Below the pieces are notes generated by a model. That model was given only the letters and a program-made list of their open reading frames with translations. It was not told the DNA's origin and ran no database searches. This document shows, piece after piece, positions 50,201-57,428 of a DNA stretch of 64,000 nt. The stretch is from JAKFEW01 sp036675505 (lineage in GTDB: Bacteria > Cyanobacteriota > Sericytochromatia > S15B-MN24 > JAQBPE01). The stretch is from contig JAKFEW010000130.1 of assembly GCA_036675505.1 (NCBI GenBank), positions 1-64,000 on the forward strand. The letters run 5' to 3'. The translations under genes and the position numbers were made by a program. Numbering within the stretch: the first letter of the stretch is position 1; each line of letters begins with the position of its first letter.

Positions 50201-50451
50201 ACGAGGTAATGGAAGAGCGTCGCGGGATCGGCGTCGAGCTCGTCGAGGCTCAGCCAGAACGTGCTCGCCCCGCCCTCACGGGCAGCGCGCACGAGATCGA
50301 GCAGCGCCATCGTCTTGCCGGCGCCTGGACCGCCCTCCAACTGGACCAGTCGCGCGGAGCCCGCGAGCTCACCGAGCCGTGGCCGCGGCAGCCGCGACGG
50401 AGGCGGCTCTGGCTCGAGCAACTTGGCGACATCGATCCAGGATTCTTGCAT
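47296..50451 (-). CDS. STAND-ATPase transcriptional regulator with C-terminal HTH and BTAD domain
   Basis: A 1051-residue regulator. An N-terminal MalT-like ATPase (Walker A GGPGAGKT about 40-47; VVVALDDVHHLD; LTSRTRPPLSLRGL) is followed by a helical, TPR-like region (about 320-770). A Pro/Ala linker (about 775-810) leads to an OmpR-like winged helix (LRIRLLGGFEVERGGVVIDQ, then KAKTVLTALLLNRRG) and a C-terminal BTAD domain (EVYVAMMRFHRERGSAEHLR). Proteins with this plan sense a ligand or partner through the ATPase/TPR part and activate nearby genes. Both adjacent minus-strand genes downstream are candidate targets. Confidence 0.9.
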   Translation of the reverse strand: MQESWIDVAKLLEPEPPPSRLPRPRLGELAGSARLVQLEGGPGAGKTMALLDLVRAAREGGASTFWLSLDELDADPATLFHYLVAGVRREIPQFGADVLALLSGDPPPPRLLWQRFGQALAAFNAREVVVALDDVHHLDVAPEIIRALGAATERLPAGLRVLLTSRTRPPLSLRGLQARGLAVQIGPAALAFDEAEVQAFLAALAPAGCVSAAWSVEAARLDGWPLGLALLTSGVGGGRPGDDVAQELFLAQHVDRRAFMVRAALLAELRADTCLEVLGEREAADELEALAECHLVWRLGDGAYRFPAYLRDFLQAETHNRIPPKELATLHAAAGAHYRRVGRVEAAITHLLTAGSWSEAATACAACFPALAARGRFAVIERWLGAFPTELAGHDPRLVLWRGHSASRAGRRKEAERLYEAALAAFAAKGDQAGELQALVRLINLALYEGDRARFGPALVRGLGLLAAGRPADRADLLLARSQAADQAGDLALAAECAEGVLAIPIDEDVEVASCHVVALLNLFTLALHRGDLGGARAWAAAVVTVAGDWGFQPYAVFGSFLLAQLHLLEGDVAAAGALLEGLPQGWPDLLDWINQASAHYMLAGYHQARGDWKAANDALTRSETLFERGGFREGKKLPLERRMWLAIQRGQPEKALEAWQPGHPASEAGGSGSLYQLALAVPGLRARHLTGDAAGALRGWAVARAELASMGARFLVARGDYYAAAAELACDEPRAARATLERARAAGYEFLERQDQRLWEELAAIATVAAPPPAASSALPPPPAAPAQAAPAPQEPAPQAPATTQLRIRLLGGFEVERGGVVIDQWPRRKAKTVLTALLLNRRGLHIQELIELIDGESAGVGAVAAMHSNIMALRKTLEPRLTRGPESRFVRSEQDRYVLAWDAIAELDVAAFERAIAAARRAPAAEAAAHDAEAVALYTGNLLDERFFLDHFVEDRERLRREAVAACLRLAGQRQIFRDQEGAQSALARAATVSPCNEEVYVAMMRFHRERGSAEHLRQAYWDCRQALKRHLGLAPSPEFEREYRELQG

Positions 50452-50624
50452 CGGGGTGACCTACCGGCCCTCTACCCGCGACCCGAGCGCAAGGCACGTC
50501 AGGCCGCCGCGCAGAGGGTCACGCGAGTCCTTGACCTTTTCAATACCCGTTGCCAGGACTCTGCCAGCGCCGCCCGGGATAACGCCCAAGTCCCCCTCCC
50601 CCCGACCGACAAGGAGCGATGCAC

Positions 50625-51005
50625 ATGATCCGTTTCGACCGTCCCGCTTACACCCTCGCCTGCGCCATGGCGCTGACAGGCTGCGGCGCCGGCCCCCTGC
50701 CCCTGGCCGACCAGTCGAGCACGAGCCGTGTGCACGCCGCCGAATGGACCGACGTGGGGTGGTCCGACTGCAAGCTGACGCGTGTCGAGAAGCAGGGACA
50801 GGACATGTCGGTCCAGGCGGACGACGGCGCGGGCACGCTCTATGTCATGGTCGACGCCAAGACCCGGATTTACCGCGCCAAGGGCAAGCAGGGCCCCCTG
50901 CTCGCGTTCTCGGCGCTGAGGAAGGGCCAGGCCGTGCGCATCAAGCTGATCCGCACCGACGTGGACGCCTACCTGGCGACCGCGATCGAGATCCAGCCCG
51001 ATTGA
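50625..51005 (+). CDS. Small lipoprotein, unknown
   Basis: A 126-residue predicted lipoprotein (lipobox ALTGC). AAGGAG is 8 bases before the ATG at 50625, which makes this start better than the ATG at 50619. The mature part looks like a small beta-barrel: WSDCKLTRVEKQGQDMSVQA, LYVMVDAKTRIYRAKG and LRKGQAVRIKLIRTD resemble an OB-fold or DUF5666-like pattern. Function unknown. Confidence 0.72.
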   Translation: MIRFDRPAYTLACAMALTGCGAGPLPLADQSSTSRVHAAEWTDVGWSDCKLTRVEKQGQDMSVQADDGAGTLYVMVDAKTRIYRAKGKQGPLLAFSALRKGQAVRIKLIRTDVDAYLATAIEIQPD

Positions 51006-51016
51006 TCGTCCGCTCG

Positions 51017-51343
51017 TCAAGCGAAGACGCGTCGCGCCGAGGTGAACGCCCGCACCGAGACCAGCGAGATCCCGCGGGAACGCGACGCATGCAGGACGCG
51101 GCGCTTGCCGACGTAGATGCCCACATGGCGGGCCGGGAAGCCCTGGAAGACGAGGTCGCCCGGCACGAGCTCGCGCTGGCCGCGGAACGCGTGGGCGGCG
51201 GCCAGGAACGCCAGGCGCTGGAGCCCGCTCCCGCGCAGCTTGCGCCGCGGCCGCGCAGGCGCCGCCGGGAGGGCCGCCGGCACCGAGCGGCGGGCGGACG
51301 CAGTCGGACGAGGGGGGATGCACGAATGCAAGTTCGAGAGCAT
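51017..51343 (-). pseudogene. Truncated NlpC/P60 hydrolase remnant
   Basis: The C-terminal half of an NlpC/P60 domain is clear (ELVPGDLVFQGFPARHVGIY, then VGKRRVLHASRSRG). It closely resembles LRPGDLVFKGSPAYHVGLYL in the intact protein at 59486-60070. The N-terminal half with the catalytic Cys (YVWGG..DCSG) is missing and replaced by a Pro/Arg-rich stretch with no homology. It lies 4 bases after a YiiX-like hydrolase gene. It is most likely a decayed copy, although a short expressed protein cannot be excluded. Confidence 0.65.
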
Positions 51344-51347
51344 CGAT

Positions 51348-52055
51348 CTAACCCTGCTGGGGCGCAGCGCCGGCCGGCGCGTGCGCTGGGGCATTGGTCC
51401 AGACGACTTCCATGCCGTCGCCGAGGAAGGCGCCGGCGAACACGTGTCCGGCGGCATTCCCGTTCACGAGCGCCCGACCCATGGCGCGGTTCGTGGCGCG
51501 GGTCGCGAGCTCGGTACAGGCCAGGCGGGCATCGGAACCGAAGTCGAACGCGAAGTCGTAGGCCTTGCCGACTTGGGCGCGCGCGTAGTCCGCCGCCTGG
51601 CGCGCCTGGTCCGCGCTCATCCCCTTCGGCCGCACGGCCACCACGTAATGGCTCTCGCCCAGGAAGCTCGCGAGCGGGACGTCGCGCACGCCGGTGCCCA
51701 TCGCGTCGACGACCCGGCCGTCGCCGACGTAGACCGCGGCGTGCTTCCAGAAGCCGGGCGTGAAGAGGTTGGAGGAGGTCCAGTCGGTCCGCCGCAGCAG
51801 GATCGTGCCGGGCGTGAGCTTCGGATCGAGCGCGGCGGCCACTTCGAGCCCGAGCATGGGCGCCTGCGCCGGGCGGAAGTCGAGGTGGGTCAGGAAGTAG
51901 ATCACGCGGGTCCGCAGCCGGTACCACCAGGAGTCGCCGGCGCGGGTGATGCCCTGGGGCACCGGCGCGCGCCCGGCGGGCATGGGGCGCACCGGGGTAT
52001 CCCGGACGGACCGTCCGACGTGACCTGGGTGCAGCCGGGGCGTCGTGATCAGCAT
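51348..52055 (-). CDS. YiiX/YaeF-like permuted NlpC/P60 (papain-like) hydrolase
   Basis: A 235-residue protein starting at 52055 (AGGAGG upstream). PGTILLRRTD and FWKHAAVYVGDGRVVDAMG (His about 105) come before the nucleophile in LACTELA (Cys about 180). That is the circularly permuted order of the YiiX/YaeF/LRAT-like subgroup of the NlpC/P60 superfamily. These enzymes act on amide or thioester bonds in lipids, peptides or cell wall. No clear signal peptide is present. The adjacent NlpC/P60 remnant suggests a former pair of wall or lipid hydrolases. Confidence 0.82.
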   Translation of the reverse strand: MLITTPRLHPGHVGRSVRDTPVRPMPAGRAPVPQGITRAGDSWWYRLRTRVIYFLTHLDFRPAQAPMLGLEVAAALDPKLTPGTILLRRTDWTSSNLFTPGFWKHAAVYVGDGRVVDAMGTGVRDVPLASFLGESHYVVAVRPKGMSADQARQAADYARAQVGKAYDFAFDFGSDARLACTELATRATNRAMGRALVNGNAAGHVFAGAFLGDGMEVVWTNAPAHAPAGAAPQQG

Positions 52056-52348
52056 GTTCCGCTTCCTCCTCCTCGGGGTCGAGGTCGATGTCCATGGAAC
52101 GGCTGGCGGCCCCCTGGCACGGGCGCCTTCGGAGGTTATGCTTCGGTCAAATTCGGCGGCAATGCTTGGCTGGCGTCGCGCTGAACGGCAGGGCGGGCAA
52201 GGTCGCATTCATGGGCGCGAAGCGCGATCCGGAGCCGATCGCGGAGTAGCGACCGGATCCCAGCCCGACTTGCGTCTACCGACGAGGTGGCCTCCGCGTG
52301 ATCTTCTACTGGGCGGCACCCTGAGGAAGTCCGTGGAGGTCTCGTCGT

Positions 52349-52622
52349 ATGACGCCCAAGCGCTGGGAGATTCCTGTCGATCTGAGCAAGCAGGAAGAGG
52401 TCTTGCTCTAGCGATTGAAGAAACGGCCGTTTTACGGCTTCCTGCGTCACATCCGGCATGAGTTGTTCAGCGAGGCGTTTCAGGACGAGCTGGCCGCAAT
52501 GTATGCGGATGACGAGGAGGTCGGCGACACTACGAGACCAGGAGCCCGAAGACCTGGCCGCCGAGGCCGGCATTCCACTGCTGGCGGCAGACCCCGCCCG
52601 AACCTTAGCTCCAGCGGCCTAA
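52349..52622 (+). pseudogene. Transposase remnant (nonsense mutation, frameshift and internal deletion)
   Basis: From the ATG at 52349 the frame reads MTPKRWEIPVDLSKQEEVLL, a TAG stop, then RLKKRPFYGFLRHIRHELFS and EAFQDELAAMYADDEE. This matches my memory of the N-terminus of a family of DDE transposases. The middle is gone. In another frame a C-terminal piece follows (PEDLAAEAGIPLLAADPART) with a TAA at 52620, overlapping the 48-bp repeat. The 293 bases upstream (52056-52348) hold no gene I can support and may include the lost left end. Confidence 0.6.
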
Positions 52623-52643
52623 CGGTTTTCAATCTCTGCTCTA
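52596..52643. repeat. 48-bp dispersed repeat, copy 2 (probable insertion-sequence end)
   Basis: Inverse orientation to the copy at 42895-42942, 45 of 48 bases identical. It covers the last codons of the transposase remnant and ends with CTA, which on the minus strand is the TAG stop of the small membrane protein gene at 52641. The coding overlap with the transposase tail is what suggests that this is an element terminus rather than an unrelated repeat. Confidence 0.75.
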
Positions 52644-52889
52644 GCTCTGCGGCGGCTCCGGCCAGCCCTCGGTGTCGTGGTGCGGGTGCGGGGTCGAGTC
52701 GTACGGATCGACCTTCATCCACACGAACATGGCGAGCCCGAAGGCCGCCATTACGCCGCCCCAGATCAAGTTCAGATTGTAGCCGAGCGAGATCTTGTAC
52801 ATCGCGGCCGGCGTCATGAGCCCGTAGGCGGCCAGCATGACGCCGATCGCGAAGAACATCGCCCCGATGGGCGTGCGGATATCGAGCAC
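52641..52889 (-). CDS. Small two-helix membrane protein, possibly a symporter accessory subunit
   Basis: An 82-residue protein with a GTG start preceded by AAGGAGG. It has two hydrophobic helices (about 7-28, IGAMFFAIGVMLAAYGLM; about 40-60, LNLIWGGVMAAFGLAMFVW), separated by a polar KISLGYN turn. Small proteins of this type are often found beside sodium-dependent transporters. Here a sodium:solute symporter lies upstream on the same strand, with a TnpB gene in between. Its TAG stop comes from the 48-bp repeat, so the last residues may not be native. Confidence 0.65.
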   Translation of the reverse strand: MLDIRTPIGAMFFAIGVMLAAYGLMTPAAMYKISLGYNLNLIWGGVMAAFGLAMFVWMKVDPYDSTPHPHHDTEGWPEPPQS

Positions 52890-52980
52890 GGGCGTGGCCT
52901 CCTTCTAATTTCTTGCTACTTCTTCAACTCTGAGGTTCGAGAATAAGAAAGATCACTAACAGCGGGTGGAAGCGGAGTCG

Positions 52981-54317
52981 AACATATGTTTGCGCCCGAG
53001 GTTCAAAGGCGGTATGATGTAACGAGTGGCGACGATGTACGCCCAAGTGGCGTCTTGTCCTACATTCATGATGGTATTTATTCTCCTACTAATTGAGCGA
53101 CTCCGTCTGATTGCCAGGAGAGGAGTGAACTGCGGTGATCATCCAGAAGACATATCGCTACCGCCTGGAGCCGAACAAAGCTCAGCGTGAACGATTTGCC
53201 CAATTTGCTGGGAGTTGCCGCTTCGTCTTCAATCACGCACTGGCGGCCCGGAAGGCGGCCTATGAGGCAAATGGTAATTCGCTCACATTTGGCGATCAAT
53301 GCAAGGAATTGACGGCGCTCAAACAGGGTAAGCAGACTGCATGGCTGAGAACAGTCAATGTGCAAGTTCTTCAACCGGCACTTAAAGACCTGGACAATGC
53401 TTACAAGAATTTCTTTCGCCGATTGATGTTGGTCGGACCATCGGGATTTCCGAAATTTCGAAAGAAAGGCAAGAAGGATTCCTTCAGGTATCCGCAAGAT
53501 GTCAAGATTCAGTCTGGCAGGGTTTTTCTGCCGAAGATTGGCTGGGTGAAGTATCGAGATTCTCGATTGATTGAGGGGATTATTCTTCAGGCGACCATCA
53601 AGCGGGAGGGTGAGCATTGGTTTATCAGTCTGGCTTGCGAGGTCGAACTGCCTGACCCCGCGCCCGTGACTGCCATGGAGGAGAGGGCCGTCGGCATCGA
53701 CGTGGGGCTCAAGAGCTTTGCAGTTTTGTCGGATGGCACCGAAATCGAGAACCCGCGCTTCTTGGGCAGGGCCCTCGCCAAGCTCAGACATGCACAACGG
53801 CGACTTCATCGCAAGACCAAGAGAAGCAGCAACTGGAAAAAGCAAGTGGCGAAGGTCGTCAGGCTGCATATAAAGGTCAAGAATGCTCGGATGGACTTCG
53901 CCCACAAGGCTTCCACCGCGATCGTCAAGAGCCACGACGTCATCGCAGTGGAGGACTTGGACATCCGAGGCATGCTCAAGAACCGCCACCTGTCCCGCGC
54001 CATCAGCGACGTGGGTTGGGGGCAGTTCTTGTCGATGCTCGAATACAAGGCCGCGTGGGCGGGCAAGCTTTTCGTCCAAATCGGACGCTTCGAGGCGACC
54101 TCCCAGGCGTGCTCGAGTTGCGGCGAGAAGCAGCCCATGCCGCTGTCCGCCCGCACCTACGCGTGCGGCGGCTGCGGTCTGGAGATGGACCGGGACTGGA
54201 ACGCCAGTCTGAACATCAGGGCGGCGGGGCTCGTCGTCCTCAATGCTTGTGGAGGGGCTTAGCAATGGCGGCTCCAATGAAGCAGGAATTCACCGGTTTC
54301 GGCCAAGTGAAATGTCA
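52981..54317 (+). mobile_element. IS605/IS1341-type element carrying tnpB only (ends approximate)
   Basis: An AT-richer island between two minus-strand genes, containing a tnpB gene without a tnpA transposase. On the right, GAAGCAGGAATTC and an imperfect hairpin (TTCAC..GTGAA, 54289-54311) followed by ATGTCA resemble the right end of IS200/IS605 elements, and the TCA is also the stop codon of the symporter. The left end is not certain. A palindrome AACATATGTT at 52981-52990 and a small GGCG..CGCC hairpin near 53024-53039 lie in the leader. It probably moves only with a TnpA supplied elsewhere. Confidence 0.6.
53135..54262 (+). CDS. tnpB: TnpB RNA-guided nuclease (IS605/IS1341 family)
   Basis: A 375-residue TnpB, near full length for the family. 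The N-terminal part is typical (TYRYRLEPNKAQRERFAQFA, SCRFVFNHALAARK, GFPKFRKKG). The RuvC residues are in GIDVGLKSF (Asp about 189), VEDLDIRGM (Glu about 273) and DRDWNASLNI (about 352-361). The zinc ribbon CSSCG...CGGCG lies before the last motif. TnpB proteins use an RNA from the element's right end to cut DNA and help keep the element in place. The GTG start follows GGAG at some distance. The first half of the gene is clearly AT-richer than the second, suggesting a mosaic. Confidence 0.93.
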   Translation: MIIQKTYRYRLEPNKAQRERFAQFAGSCRFVFNHALAARKAAYEANGNSLTFGDQCKELTALKQGKQTAWLRTVNVQVLQPALKDLDNAYKNFFRRLMLVGPSGFPKFRKKGKKDSFRYPQDVKIQSGRVFLPKIGWVKYRDSRLIEGIILQATIKREGEHWFISLACEVELPDPAPVTAMEERAVGIDVGLKSFAVLSDGTEIENPRFLGRALAKLRHAQRRLHRKTKRSSNWKKQVAKVVRLHIKVKNARMDFAHKASTAIVKSHDVIAVEDLDIRGMLKNRHLSRAISDVGWGQFLSMLEYKAAWAGKLFVQIGRFEATSQACSSCGEKQPMPLSARTYACGGCGLEMDRDWNASLNIRAAGLVVLNACGGA

Positions 54318-55952
54318 CCAGAACACGAAGTTGAGCACGACGGTCATCGCGAGCACCACGCTCGCGAGCACGGCCGGGCGGCGGTGCCAGGCCACGGCGG
54401 CCTCGTCCGGCCTGGGCGTCAGGCTGTAGACCAGGCCGACGAGCTCGGGCTCGGGGCGCGGGCGGGTCAAGAGGCTCACGCCCACCGTGAGCGTGAAGCA
54501 GGTGAAGAACGCGTAGATCGCGGCGTAGAAGTTGCCAGCCATGTCCGAGGGGTAGTGCAGCACGCCGGCGCGGATCGCGAGGTAGTGGCCGAAGGCCGTG
54601 AGCGTGCCCGCGAGCAGGCCCCAGAAGGCGCCGTGGCCGGTCGCGCGCTTCCAGAACATGCCGAGCAGGAAGGTCGCGAAGAGCGGCGCGTTGAAGAACG
54701 AGAACAGCAGCTGGAGGTAGTCCATGATGTTGTTGAAGTTCATCGCGAGGTAGGCCGCCCCGATCGAGATGCCGATGCCGACGATCGTGGCGACGCGCCC
54801 CATCCAGAGGTAATGCGCGTCCGGCGCGTCCCTGCGGATGTAGGCCTGGTAGATGTCGTAGGTCCAGACCGTGTTGAAGGCCGTCACGTTGCCGGCCATG
54901 CCGGACATGAACGAGGCGAGCAGCGCGGTGAGGCCGAGGCCGAGCATGCCGGTGGGGTAATAGTGGCCCATCAGCATCGGCAGCGCGTTGTTGTAGTCGA
55001 GCGTGCCGTCGGGCAGCTTCTGCAGCAACGGTTCCATACCGGGCGCCGGGTGGTTGGTGAGGGCGATCGCGATCAGGCCCGGCGTGATCACGAGGAACGG
55101 GAAGAGCATCTTGGGCACCGCCGCGATCAGCGGCGTGTTGCGGGCCGCGGTCATGTCCTCGGCGGCCATCGCGCGCTGTACGACCAGGAAGTCCGTGCAC
55201 CAGTAGCCGAACGAAAGCACGAAGCCGAGGCCCATCACCATGCCGAACCATTCGATGCCCATCGGGTTGGCGGCCGGGCTGCCGAGGTTGCTCCAGGCGT
55301 GCGTGAAGCCCGGCGGCACCTTGTCGACCAGGCCCTGCCAGCCGCCCACGTCGATCAGGCCGATCATCACGAGCGGGAAGAAGCCCAGGCAGATCAAGAA
55401 GAATTGCAGCACCTCGTTGTAGATCGAGGAGGCCAGGCCGCCCACGATCGTGTAGGCCAGCACCACGAGGGCCGCGACGATGATGCTCGCGTCCATCGAC
55501 CAGCCGAGCAGCAGCTGGAAGACCTTCGCCATCGCGAACATGTTGATGCCCGAGGCGAGCACGGTCATGCCCGCGAAGGTGATCGCGTTCAGGCCGCGGG
55601 TCTTCTCGTCGAAGCGCAGCTTGAGGTACTCCGGCACGCTGCGGGCCTTCGAGCCGTAGTAGAAGGGCATCATGAAGACGCCCACGAAGACCATCGCGGG
55701 GATCGCGCCGACCCAGTAGAAATGGTTGGTGAGCAGGCCGTACTTCGCGCCGTTGGCCGCCATGCCCATCACCTCGAGCGCGCCGAGGTTGGCCGAGAGG
55801 AACGCCAGGCCGGTGATCCAGCCGGGGATCCGGCGCCCGGCGCTGAAGAAGTCCTCCGAGTTGTGGACGCTCTTCTTGAGCGCGAGGCCGATGCCGATCA
55901 CGAAGCAGGCGTAGGTGAACAGGATCGCGTAATCGATCCATTGTGGCTGCAT
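54315..55952 (-). CDS. Sodium:solute symporter (SSS family)
   Basis: A 545-residue symporter with about 13 predicted helices, expected to import a sugar or other small solute with Na+. Family features are SAGRRIPGWITGLAFLSANL, GAIPAMVFVGVFMMPFYYGS, ARSVPEYLKLRFDEKTR, YTIVGGLASSIYNEVLQFFL, FVLSFGYWCTDFLVVQRAM and LLASFMSGMAGNVTAFNTVW. The start follows CCGGAG. The stop codon coincides with the predicted right end of the TnpB element, so the last few residues could have been changed by insertion. The substrate cannot be told from sequence. Confidence 0.92.
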   Translation of the reverse strand: MQPQWIDYAILFTYACFVIGIGLALKKSVHNSEDFFSAGRRIPGWITGLAFLSANLGALEVMGMAANGAKYGLLTNHFYWVGAIPAMVFVGVFMMPFYYGSKARSVPEYLKLRFDEKTRGLNAITFAGMTVLASGINMFAMAKVFQLLLGWSMDASIIVAALVVLAYTIVGGLASSIYNEVLQFFLICLGFFPLVMIGLIDVGGWQGLVDKVPPGFTHAWSNLGSPAANPMGIEWFGMVMGLGFVLSFGYWCTDFLVVQRAMAAEDMTAARNTPLIAAVPKMLFPFLVITPGLIAIALTNHPAPGMEPLLQKLPDGTLDYNNALPMLMGHYYPTGMLGLGLTALLASFMSGMAGNVTAFNTVWTYDIYQAYIRRDAPDAHYLWMGRVATIVGIGISIGAAYLAMNFNNIMDYLQLLFSFFNAPLFATFLLGMFWKRATGHGAFWGLLAGTLTAFGHYLAIRAGVLHYPSDMAGNFYAAIYAFFTCFTLTVGVSLLTRPRPEPELVGLVYSLTPRPDEAAVAWHRRPAVLASVVLAMTVVLNFVFW

Positions 55953-56073
55953 GGGCGGGTCTCCGGTGACGCGGGGTGCGGCGTTGCTTTACGATGATGC
56001 CCGCTCGGCTGGTTCTTGGCCAGCGGGGACCGGCCCGCCTCGCGGCGTGGCGCGGTAAGATCGATCAGCGCCC

Positions 56074-57132
56074 ATGGACGAATCGCTCGCGGTCCGCCGC
56101 CCCTTCCAGTTCCCGCTCCAGCCCGCCGACCTGTTCGCCGAGCGGGCCGGCCAGATGCGCACCTGGGGCATCCCCGCGCGGGCGATCGAGCGGGTGCGCG
56201 GGGACGTGCGCGAGATGTGGCTCGACGGCCCGGGCGGCTGGGCCTACGAGTGGATGCGCGAGGCCGAGGCGGCGGAGCGCGCGGGGCGGCCGCTCGCGGC
56301 CGCGATGCTCTATGGCGCGGCGCGGTTCCCGTGCGTGAGCGATGCGCTCCAGGGCGAGGCGTACGCGCGCCAATTGCAGCTCTTCGAGCGCGCGGCGCGG
56401 CGCTTCCCGTGCTACTTCGAGCGGCGCGTGGTGCAGGTGCCTTATCGCGGCGGCACCACGCCGGTCGTCGCGCACTTCTACGCCGCCTTCTGGCATGGCC
56501 GCGACCACTGGCAGAAGCTGCCGCTCATCGTGCTCTCGGGCGGCACGTCGACCTGGAAGGTGGAGCTCCACCGGCGCGCGCTCGGGCTGACGATCGCGGG
56601 CAACTTCCTGGTGGTGGCGATCGACATGCCGGGCACCGGCGAGTCGGCGGTGCCGCTCGCGGGCGACGCCGAGGACCTCTACCTCGGCGTCGCCCGCGAC
56701 TTCGCGCACGACCTGGGCGGCGAGCGACCGCTGGCGGCCTTCGGCTTCGGCTTCGGCGGCCTCTGGGCGGCCCGGCTCGCGGCGCGCGGGCTGGTCGACG
56801 CGGCCGTCGCGGGCGGCGCGCCGATCGGCGTCGAGCCGGCCGAACTCGCGGCCTTGCCGATCGCCGAGGCCGGCCCGCTGGCGCATGCGCTGGGGCTCGC
56901 CGGCCTGCCGGACGCCGCCGACCTGCCCGGGTTGCTGGCCCCCTTCGCCTGGCCGGGCGGCGGCTTGGCCGATGCGACGGCGCCGTTGCTCGTCTTCGAC
57001 CGCGCGGGCGATCGCCGCGGGCGGGTGACGCCCGCGGCGATCGCCTGGCTGCGCGCGCGGCTGCACGGGCGTTCGGTGCTGAACCGCCTCGCGCTGCGGG
57101 CGGCGGCCGGGTGGTTGCCGCGGCGGCGCTGA
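56074..57132 (+). CDS. Alpha/beta-hydrolase, FrsA/DUF1100-like, lacking the nucleophile Ser
   Basis: A 352-residue alpha/beta-hydrolase-fold protein with a helical N-terminal cap (to about 115). PLIVLSGGTSTWK, VVAIDMPGTGES and FGFGFGGLWAARLAARGL follow the FrsA pattern. At the nucleophile elbow, where active hydrolases have GxSxG, it reads GFGFG (Phe at about 226). FrsA proteins have a similar change and their activity is disputed, so catalysis is doubtful. A TAAGAT hexamer lies 12 bases before the ATG, with no ribosome binding site. Confidence 0.75.
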   Translation: MDESLAVRRPFQFPLQPADLFAERAGQMRTWGIPARAIERVRGDVREMWLDGPGGWAYEWMREAEAAERAGRPLAAAMLYGAARFPCVSDALQGEAYARQLQLFERAARRFPCYFERRVVQVPYRGGTTPVVAHFYAAFWHGRDHWQKLPLIVLSGGTSTWKVELHRRALGLTIAGNFLVVAIDMPGTGESAVPLAGDAEDLYLGVARDFAHDLGGERPLAAFGFGFGGLWAARLAARGLVDAAVAGGAPIGVEPAELAALPIAEAGPLAHALGLAGLPDAADLPGLLAPFAWPGGGLADATAPLLVFDRAGDRRGRVTPAAIAWLRARLHGRSVLNRLALRAAAGWLPRRR

Positions 57133-57169
57133 GGGCGGCGAAACCAGCACGTTGACAGCTGGCGCGGGC

Positions 57170-57197
57170 TTGATGGCTTTCCCTGCGGTGCTATCAT
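57170..57197 (+). promoter_or_regulatory. Promoter of the hicBA pair
   Basis: TTGATG at 57170-57175 and TATCAT at 57192-57197 have 16 bases between them. Transcription would start close to 57204, directly upstream of the GGAGG that serves hicB. Type II antitoxin operons are usually autoregulated, but no palindromic operator is obvious here. Confidence 0.5.
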
Positions 57198-57215
57198 GGG
57201 CGCGGAGGCTCGACC

Positions 57216-57428
57216 ATGAAGCTTACTGTCGATTTCGATCGAGAGGCCGATGGCCGCTGGATCGCGGACGTCACGAACCTGGCCGGCGTGATGGCCTATG
57301 GCGAATCCCGGGAGGATGCGCTCATGCGCGTCAAGACACTCGCCCTGGAGCGCCTGGCCGATATGGCTGCGCATGGCGAGCTCCTCCTGGACGACGACAT
57401 CGTGTTCGAGCCCGAAGAGGCGGCATGA
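57216..57428 (+). CDS. hicB: HicB-like antitoxin
   Basis: A 70-residue HicB-type partial RNase H fold. MKLTVDFDREADGRWIADVT, then LAGVMAYGESREDALMRVKT, is the characteristic strand-strand-helix pattern. The C-terminal DNA-binding domain present in longer HicB proteins is absent. GGAGG precedes the ATG. It overlaps the hicA start by ATGA, the normal coupling of this toxin-antitoxin pair, with the antitoxin first. Confidence 0.88.
   Translation: MKLTVDFDREADGRWIADVTNLAGVMAYGESREDALMRVKTLALERLADMAAHGELLLDDDIVFEPEEAA

Noticed and set aside
52260..52290. Shared TCTACCGACGA near 42950 and 52275 as a left-end repeat
   Set aside because: The 11-base match has the wrong orientation for an element end relative to the 48-bp repeats and may be chance.
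53135..54262. Complete autonomous IS605 element
   Set aside because: Only tnpB is present. No tnpA (Y1 transposase) ORF was found in the flanks.
57152..57157. TTGACA as the -35 of the hicBA promoter
   Set aside because: It is 34 bases from the TATCAT -10, twice the allowed spacing. TTGATG at 57170 with 16 bases fits better.
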